Made by a program: the position numbers and the translations under genes. 40,320 nucleotides of DNA, taken from contig JAFUGA010000028.1 in NCBI GenBank assembly GCA_017469625.1, positions 1 to 40,320 on the forward strand. The letters are read 5' to 3'. Under the pieces are notes generated by a model. The model had not been told where the DNA came from. It saw nothing but the letters and a program-made list of their open reading frames with translations, and searched no databases. Positions 34,079-40,320 of the stretch are shown here, piece after piece; position 1 is the first letter of the stretch; the number at the start of each line of letters is the position of its first letter. This DNA is from Bacteroidales bacterium. GTDB lineage: Bacteria; Bacteroidota; Bacteroidia; Bacteroidales; P3.

Positions 34079-34126
34079 AAAATCCCTGCTATTCAACATT
34101 CTTAATCGTTGAATAGCAGGGATTTT
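34079..34126 (+). terminator. Terminator hairpin of poly-G leader B
   Basis: A perfect stem of about 19 bp (34079-34097 with 34108-34126), a 10-nt loop, and a T-run at its end. It is one of the strongest hairpins in the window and lies 104 nt before the giant gene. Confidence 0.85.
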
Positions 34127-34230
34127 TCTACAGATATTTGAAAATAATTTAACACAAATTAAAAAATCATTTAACATAAGAAAGAAGAAAATTAAATTAA
34201 GTGTAATTTATAAATTAAAAACTAAGTGAA

Positions 34231-37200
34231 ATGAAAAAAACGTTGTTGTTTATGCTGATGGCAATAGTATTGTCCATTAGCGGTTTCTCGCAAGAAGAGA
34301 TACTTGTGGGAACAGGAGCGGATATGAGTACAAATTTCCGTTCTCCATCTCAAACAAACTTCAAGTACAGTTATGCCCAAAATATCTATCATGCCGATGA
34401 GATAGGTATGGGTGGAACTATCACAGCGATTGCCTACAAAGGTAGTACAAGTGCTATGGGACAAAGAACTTGGAGAATCCTAATGGGAAACACTTCTTTA
34501 GACGGTTTTGCTTCAGATTGTGTGCCTGTAAGTGATTTGACTGAGGTTTTCGTAGGTCAAGTTTCTATATTAGGAGAAGATTGGACTGTTATAACTTTGG
34601 AAAACCCTTTTGAGTATTCAGGAACTTCCAATTTGGTAATAGCAGTAGAAGACCAAACAGGTGAAATGAATACTTACGGTTATTATGAATCAACAACCGG
34701 ATTGAGTGAAAATCGTTCTTGGCGTACAGTAAGCGATTATACTGCCTATACAGCAGAAAATCCTGGTACAAGTCCTCAAGTAGATACTTATTTTCCAAAT
34801 GTACAACTAACTATTATTTCTTCTAATGAAGATATGTGTTATACCCCTGTTACAATTTCTGTAGAGGATATAGAAGAAACTTCTGCTACTGTTTCATGGA
34901 CAGAAAGAGAAGGTGCAGAAGGTGGCTCTTATACCATACAATATAAAACTGCAAACCAATCTTGGGACGATGAAGATATTGTAGAATTATCCGTAAATAG
35001 TGGAACTTCTGTAGAACTTTCTGATTTATCTTCTGCTACAAATTATTCATTGAGAATAAGAACAGAATGTTCAGAATCTGTTTCTGTATGGAAAAGCACA
35101 ACTTTTTCTACCGCTTGCGGTGTTATAACAAGTTTCCCTTGGACAGAAAATTTTGAAACTATTTGGCAAGAAGGAACGAATGGACAACTTGCTCCTAATT
35201 GTTGGACTGCTTTTGATGTAAATGGAGATGGTGATAGATGGGTAAGAACTACAAGTTCTCCTATTAGTGGTTCTGCTTCTGCAACAATCTACACAGATTA
35301 TAACTCTGCTAACAACGATTGGCTTGTTTCTCCTCTTATGGAATTAGATGGTAACAAACAAGTTTCTTTCTATGTTAGAAATCAAAGCAATACCACATCT
35401 GAACAAGATGAGATAGCAGTATATATTTCAGACGAAGATTTAGAACTCTCTGCTCCTTCTTCTACAACAGATGATTTGCCTGGTTTTACAAGATTATTCC
35501 AAACTGTAATACCTGTAGGTGCAACACAACTTTACGAAGTTTCTCTTCAAGGATATGAAGGCAATCGCCATATTGCTTTTGTTAGAAAGGAAGCTCCTGC
35601 AGATGGTTATTATTTGTATTTAGATGATGTAACAGTATCTGATATTCCAGAATGTTCTCGTCCTATGAGTCTTATGGCAAACACTACTTCAAGTTCTGCA
35701 ACTTTGTCTTGGGTTTCTACAGGAGAAAACTTTACTCTTTATTATAAACTTTCAAGTGCAAGTGAATATACTGTTGTTGAAGATGTAGAGTTAGACGAAA
35801 ATGGAGAATATGAACTTGATGAACTTAGTGCAAGTTCAACTTATTCTTGGTATGTAGTAGCTAATTGTGATGATGAAACAACTCCTACAAGTAGTGTAAG
35901 TACTTTCACTACTCCTTGTGGCAATATAACAACTTTACCATGGGAAGAAAACTTTGATAATGTTCAGACAAATACAATACCAGATTGTTGGAATAGAATA
36001 AATATTTATAGTGGTTATCCTCAAGTTACTACTTCTTATGCAAGAAGTGGAAGGGCTTTAGAGTTCCAAGCAAACTATTCTGGTGGTGTAACACAATATG
36101 CAATTTTACCTCCTTTTGAAACAAGTCTTAATGAACTTCAACTTACATTTTGGACAAGAAGAGAAGGTTCTTCTTCCGGTACTTTCTCTGTAGGTTATAT
36201 GACTAATCCTAACGATGTAAATACATTCGTTGCATTGGATACCTACTTAGGTTCAGCTATGGAGGACAACAATTATCATAAAGTAACTCTTAATTATGCA
36301 AATATAGAATTGGAAGATGGACAAACTGCTAATATTGCTTTTGCTTATAGTTCTACCTCTAATTGGTATTGGTATGTAGATGATATTACTGTAGATGTAA
36401 TCCCTGCATGTGTTGAACCTTCTGCATTAACAACAAACAATATTCTTTCTACATCTGTGGAACTTTCTTGGACAGGACCTGAAGATGTAACAGAATATAC
36501 TGTTTATTACAAAAAATCTGCAGAAAACGAATTTACAGCAGTAGATGAAACTATTTCAGAAACTCCTTACACTCTTACAGATTTGGAACCTGCTACAACA
36601 TATCAATGGAAAGTTTCTTTCATCTGTTCAGAAGATGATTCTGAAATAATGAGTGAAGCAAAAACATTCTCTACTGCTTGTGAAGCTATTACAAGTTTGC
36701 CACGTTTCTGGGATTTTGAAACAGGTAACGATGGAGGTACTTCTTCTTATACTTTGCCTAACTGCTGGGATAGACCAGATGCAAGTTATCCTTACGTATA
36801 TGAAGGAGCTTCTTATGCTTCAAGTGGAACAAAATCTTTGTATTTCTACAACAGAGGAAATATAGCTTGTCTTCCTTTGGTTGATGTAGAAACTTATCCT
36901 ATCAACACACTTCAACTAAGATTCAATGTAAGAGGTAGTACTTCTAATACAATCTTTGAATATGGTACTATGTCAAATCCTACCGATGCAAATAGTTTTG
37001 AAGTTCTTGGAACTATAACTATTCCTGTTGGTTCTGGAAGTGATTATCAAAATGATGTAGTAGCAAATTATTCAAACTATGAAGGAGAAAATCTTTACAT
37101 AGCTTTGCGTTTTTCTAATAATTCTGTTGCAACTTGGACTGTGGTAGATGATGTTACATTGGAAGAAATACCAGCATGTGCTATTCCTTCAGATTTAACT

Positions 37201-40200
37201 GCAAATGCTACATCTACATCTGCTGAACTTTCATGGATAGGTAATGTTTCTTCGTATGAGGTTTATTACAAAAAGACTTCTGAAACAGAATATACACAAG
37301 TAGAAGAAACTATTACAGAAACATCTTATACACTTGAAGTTTTAGACCCTAATACTCCATATCAGTGGTATGTTGTTGCTATATGCGATGAAGGAACAAA
37401 CCCTCAAAGTTCTCCTATAACATTTACAACAGATTGTGGAGCATGGACGGAAGAAAGCTTACCTGCAACAGAAAGTTTTGAAATAGCTACAGAAACAAAT
37501 CCTTATGTATCATGTTGGACTGTTCTTTCTTCAGACAATAGTTCTTATCCTTCACGTTACACTGCTTATGGACATACAGGAAATGCAGGTATGTTGTTAT
37601 ATTCTTACAATTCAGGAACTACTCCTAATATGATAGCAATGAATACTTATCAAGGAAATATCAATGAACTACAAGTTTCATTCTATGGAAGAGGTTGGGG
37701 AAGTTCTGCTTGTACATTAGAAGTTGGTATTATGACAGATTTATCTGACATGGAAACATTTGTATCTGCAGGCTCTTTCAACGTATCTGACTTGGCTTCT
37801 TATTCTACTTACGAAGAATTTACAGTATCTTTTGCCGATGTAGAAGTAGAAAGTGAAAATGATATGTATTATGTAGTATTCAAAACAGAAGAAACAAATT
37901 CTCAAGGTTGGCTTATAGATGATATTACTTTAGAAAAAATACCTGCATGTTCAAAACCTATAAATCTTTCTGCTAATACTTCTACTAATTCTGCAACTCT
38001 TTCTTGGAGTTCTTCAGGAGAAACATTCAATGTTTATTACAAGAAATTCAGTGAAACAAATTATACAGAAGTAACAGGTGTTTCTTTAGATGAAGACGGT
38101 AATTATTTATTAGATGAACTTGAAGCTGGAACAAGATATGATTGGTATGTAGTAGCAGATTGCGAAGGTACTAACCCTACAAGTGTTACAAGTTCATTTG
38201 CCACACAATGTGTTGCACTTACAGAAGAAACTCTTCCTTATCAAACAAGTTTTGAAGAATACGATAACTATGTTGTACCAGATTGTTGGACAAAGATAGG
38301 AAACTCTACTTATTGTGCTGCATATACAAATGCTAATGCTACAACAACAGGTACTCACCTATTTACATTCTATCAATCAAATGGAGTATTTGCAGTATTG
38401 CCTCCTTATAATGGAGATATTAGAGAACTTTCTTTAGATATGTTTGTAAGTGTATATTCTAACACTTACCCTTCTGCAAAACTTCAAGTAGGTATTCTTA
38501 CCGACCTTTCAAATACAGAAGATTTTGAAGTAGTACAAGAATATACATCTTCTTCTTTTGCTGGTAGCAACTATGCTTATGAAGAAAAAATAATAGACTT
38601 TGCAGGCATAACAACACCAGAACCAGAAAGCGGTATATACTATGTTGCTATGAGATATGTAGAATCTGGTAGCGGTACAGAGTTTATTATAGACGATGTA
38701 ACTTTAGATAAAACTCCTTCTTGTTCTCGTCCAAGCAATATAAATGCTACACCAGAAGCACACACAGCAACACTTACTTGGACTTCTACAGGAGAAAACT
38801 TTACTGTATATTACAAAAAATCATCTGAAACATCTTATACAGAAATAACAGAAGGATTTGAAGGAGAAGACGGTGTTTATACATATATTCTAAGTGGTTT
38901 GGACGCTTCTTCTACTTATAATTGGTACGTTACTGTTATTTGTGAAGATAATACAGAAACTAACAGTAGTCTTTCTACATTTAAGACAGCCTGTGGAGCA
39001 AGAACTTTACCATATTTTGAAGACTTTGAAACGTATGAAGGAGGTTACAATATTCTTCCAAACTGTTGGGATACTATAAACAAATATGGAAATTATTATC
39101 CTTCTGTTGTTACAGGTTCTGGTTCAGGAGTACATTCTGGTACAAAACGTTTGCAACTTACAGCCAACACAACTTCTTATACATATACAGTTTTGCCTCC
39201 ATTTGATGGAGATATAAACGATATGTACATAACTTTCTATTCTGGAGTTGAGTATGGACCAAACTATTCAGGAACTCTTCAAGTTGGTATTCTTCCAAAT
39301 GTAGATGATACTACAACATTTATTCCTGTATATACAATGACAGATAATCAATATACTTCAAACTATTCAATACGTGAAACAATGGATTCTGTAAGTTTTG
39401 CAGATGTAGACTTTGAAAGTGATAGTCCAAGAATAGCATTCCGTCAAAAAGCAATTTCACAGAATTATTACTACTACTTAGATGACATCAGAGTTGGTTT
39501 ATTAGATGGTAGTGAAACACCAGACCCTATAGAACCTACAGTAGTAACAAATGTTGCAACAGGAATTACCCAAACTACAGCAACACTTAACGGTGCTATA
39601 ACAGAAGTAGGCAACCAAACAATAACAGCAAGAGGATTTGAATGGAAAGCAACTGTTGGTGGTACTTATACAAGTGTTTCTGCTACAGGAACAACAATGA
39701 CAGCAAACCTAACAGGATTAACAGCAAATACATCTTACACATATAGAGCCTTTGCAACAACAGGTAATGGTACTCAATATGGTGAAGAAGTAACATTCAC
39801 AACCCTTGAAGCAGGCGAAGAACCTTGTACTCCTGCAACAGCAACTCTTAACGAAACTGTATGTTATGGTGAAACATTTACATTCAACGGAAATACTTAT
39901 ACAACAACAGGTACATATACAACAACTGTTGCTGGTGTTAATGGAGAATGTGATACAAACTATACAATCAACCTAACAGTTAATGCACAAAATACTGCTA
40001 CTGAAACAATAACTGTATGTTATGGTGAAACAGCAGAATTTAACGGTCAAACATTAACAGAGGGTACAAATACAATAACTGTTGCTGGTCAAGGAAACGA
40101 TTGTGATACTCTTTACACAGTAACTTTGGTTGTAAGACCAGAAAACACAAATACAGTAGAAGTATCAATCAACCCAGACGAACTTCCTTACCAATTCGGA

Positions 40201-40320
40201 ACACAAGTTTTGGAAACAGAAGGAACATATACAGAAGTATTTACAGATGTAAATGGTTGCGACAGTACAGTAACATTGAACTTGACAATCAACAGTGGCA
40301 TAAACGATGTAGAAAACGGA
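34231..40320 (+). CDS. Giant secreted surface protein, six FN3/cleaved-adhesin-like modules, cut at the window edge
   Basis: The frame is open from ATG 34231 to the edge, giving 2030 residues so far. The signal peptide is MKKTLLFMLMAIVLSISGFS, and the N-terminal domain (about 22-200) is closely similar to that of the 19120-23670 protein. Six modules begin near Cys 203, 475, 727, 983, 1240 and 1498, against four in the paralogue. A FN3-like domain (about 1769-1855) and three CYGET-type Cys repeats (against two) follow. The last visible residues, INDVENG, are where the paralogue enters its type A sorting domain, so about 80 residues are missing beyond the edge. Like its paralogue it should be a T9SS surface protein; its ligand is unknown. 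It lies downstream of poly-G leader B and its expression may depend on passing that terminator. Confidence 0.9.
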   Translation, partial: MKKTLLFMLMAIVLSISGFSQEEILVGTGADMSTNFRSPSQTNFKYSYAQNIYHADEIGMGGTITAIAYKGSTSAMGQRTWRILMGNTSLDGFASDCVPVSDLTEVFVGQVSILGEDWTVITLENPFEYSGTSNLVIAVEDQTGEMNTYGYYESTTGLSENRSWRTVSDYTAYTAENPGTSPQVDTYFPNVQLTIISSNEDMCYTPVTISVEDIEETSATVSWTEREGAEGGSYTIQYKTANQSWDDEDIVELSVNSGTSVELSDLSSATNYSLRIRTECSESVSVWKSTTFSTACGVITSFPWTENFETIWQEGTNGQLAPNCWTAFDVNGDGDRWVRTTSSPISGSASATIYTDYNSANNDWLVSPLMELDGNKQVSFYVRNQSNTTSEQDEIAVYISDEDLELSAPSSTTDDLPGFTRLFQTVIPVGATQLYEVSLQGYEGNRHIAFVRKEAPADGYYLYLDDVTVSDIPECSRPMSLMANTTSSSATLSWVSTGENFTLYYKLSSASEYTVVEDVELDENGEYELDELSASSTYSWYVVANCDDETTPTSSVSTFTTPCGNITTLPWEENFDNVQTNTIPDCWNRINIYSGYPQVTTSYARSGRALEFQANYSGGVTQYAILPPFETSLNELQLTFWTRREGSSSGTFSVGYMTNPNDVNTFVALDTYLGSAMEDNNYHKVTLNYANIELEDGQTANIAFAYSSTSNWYWYVDDITVDVIPACVEPSALTTNNILSTSVELSWTGPEDVTEYTVYYKKSAENEFTAVDETISETPYTLTDLEPATTYQWKVSFICSEDDSEIMSEAKTFSTACEAITSLPRFWDFETGNDGGTSSYTLPNCWDRPDASYPYVYEGASYASSGTKSLYFYNRGNIACLPLVDVETYPINTLQLRFNVRGSTSNTIFEYGTMSNPTDANSFEVLGTITIPVGSGSDYQNDVVANYSNYEGENLYIALRFSNNSVATWTVVDDVTLEEIPACAIPSDLTANATSTSAELSWIGNVSSYEVYYKKTSETEYTQVEETITETSYTLEVLDPNTPYQWYVVAICDEGTNPQSSPITFTTDCGAWTEESLPATESFEIATETNPYVSCWTVLSSDNSSYPSRYTAYGHTGNAGMLLYSYNSGTTPNMIAMNTYQGNINELQVSFYGRGWGSSACTLEVGIMTDLSDMETFVSAGSFNVSDLASYSTYEEFTVSFADVEVESENDMYYVVFKTEETNSQGWLIDDITLEKIPACSKPINLSANTSTNSATLSWSSSGETFNVYYKKFSETNYTEVTGVSLDEDGNYLLDELEAGTRYDWYVVADCEGTNPTSVTSSFATQCVALTEETLPYQTSFEEYDNYVVPDCWTKIGNSTYCAAYTNANATTTGTHLFTFYQSNGVFAVLPPYNGDIRELSLDMFVSVYSNTYPSAKLQVGILTDLSNTEDFEVVQEYTSSSFAGSNYAYEEKIIDFAGITTPEPESGIYYVAMRYVESGSGTEFIIDDVTLDKTPSCSRPSNINATPEAHTATLTWTSTGENFTVYYKKSSETSYTEITEGFEGEDGVYTYILSGLDASSTYNWYVTVICEDNTETNSSLSTFKTACGARTLPYFEDFETYEGGYNILPNCWDTINKYGNYYPSVVTGSGSGVHSGTKRLQLTANTTSYTYTVLPPFDGDINDMYITFYSGVEYGPNYSGTLQVGILPNVDDTTTFIPVYTMTDNQYTSNYSIRETMDSVSFADVDFESDSPRIAFRQKAISQNYYYYLDDIRVGLLDGSETPDPIEPTVVTNVATGITQTTATLNGAITEVGNQTITARGFEWKATVGGTYTSVSATGTTMTANLTGLTANTSYTYRAFATTGNGTQYGEEVTFTTLEAGEEPCTPATATLNETVCYGETFTFNGNTYTTTGTYTTTVAGVNGECDTNYTINLTVNAQNTATETITVCYGETAEFNGQTLTEGTNTITVAGQGNDCDTLYTVTLVVRPENTNTVEVSINPDELPYQFGTQVLETEGTYTEVFTDVNGCDSTVTLNLTINSGINDVENG

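Larger units (their letters stand above)
33926..34126 (+). promoter_or_regulatory. Poly-G leader B: promoter, short frame and terminator upstream of the giant surface protein
   Basis: The promoter is followed by about 70 nt. An ATG then enters nine G (34029-34037), followed by a 15-codon frame ending at 34074, 4-6 nt, a very strong terminator (34079-34126), and 104 nt to the ATG at 34231. The spacing matches leader A although the sequences after the G run differ. A weak second promoter (TTG 34109-34111, 21 nt, GATATTTG 34133-34140) may lie inside and after the hairpin, so the giant gene need not depend wholly on read-through. The attenuator role is inference. Confidence 0.6.

Noticed and set aside
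36653-39079. Short plus-strand frames inside the giant surface-protein gene (36653-36865, 38894-39079)
   Set aside because: They are out-of-frame shadows of the continuous 2030-codon frame starting at 34231.

Overview
The window looks like a chromosomal segment of an AT-rich Bacteroidetes, probably a Bacteroidales-type anaerobe. Three things support this. Several proteins end in the type A C-terminal domain recognised by the type IX secretion system (T9SS). Promoters follow the Bacteroidetes form (TTTG, 18-21 nt, TAnnTTTG). The cell-wall genes are also of Bacteroidetes type: MraY with a long insertion, FtsI with one PASTA domain, and a DAP-type MurE.

Positions 293-15597 (minus strand) carry a division and cell wall (dcw) cluster in the order mraZ, rsmH, ftsL, ftsI, murE, mraY, a murD remnant, ftsW, murG, murC, ftsQ, ftsA, ftsZ, with mostly overlapping or very short junctions. 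The murD slot is abnormal: only a 179-residue protein matching the MurD C-terminal domain is left, and its ligand-binding motifs are eroded. A small partial gene lies at the left edge. Positions 16095-18767 hold a RadD/SSL2-like helicase and a small membrane protein.

Positions 19120-23670 (minus) encode a 1516-residue secreted surface protein with four FN3 plus cleaved-adhesin-like modules. A longer paralogue with six modules (at least 2030 residues) starts at 34231 on the plus strand and runs off the right edge. Between them a minus-strand operon encodes an S41 protease, a polyprenyl diphosphate synthase, a TlpA-like thioredoxin, an outer-membrane barrel-like protein and an Omp28-like lipoprotein. 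It is followed by a small T9SS cargo gene with its own promoter. A PpiD/SurA-like foldase is divergent from the protease. This block fits envelope protein export and folding.

The least explained structures are non-coding. (1) Two unrelated loci (18855-19036 minus, 33926-34126 plus) share one layout: strong promoter, about 65 nt leader, an ATG fused to a run of 8 or 9 G, a 14-15 codon reading frame whose stop sits 4-6 nt before a perfect or nearly perfect terminator hairpin, then about 90-105 nt to a structural gene (helicase; giant surface protein). This resembles leader-peptide attenuation with a slippable homopolymer. (2) A family of AT-rich intergenic inverted repeats occurs at three places, one of them inside the dcw operon between murC and murG.
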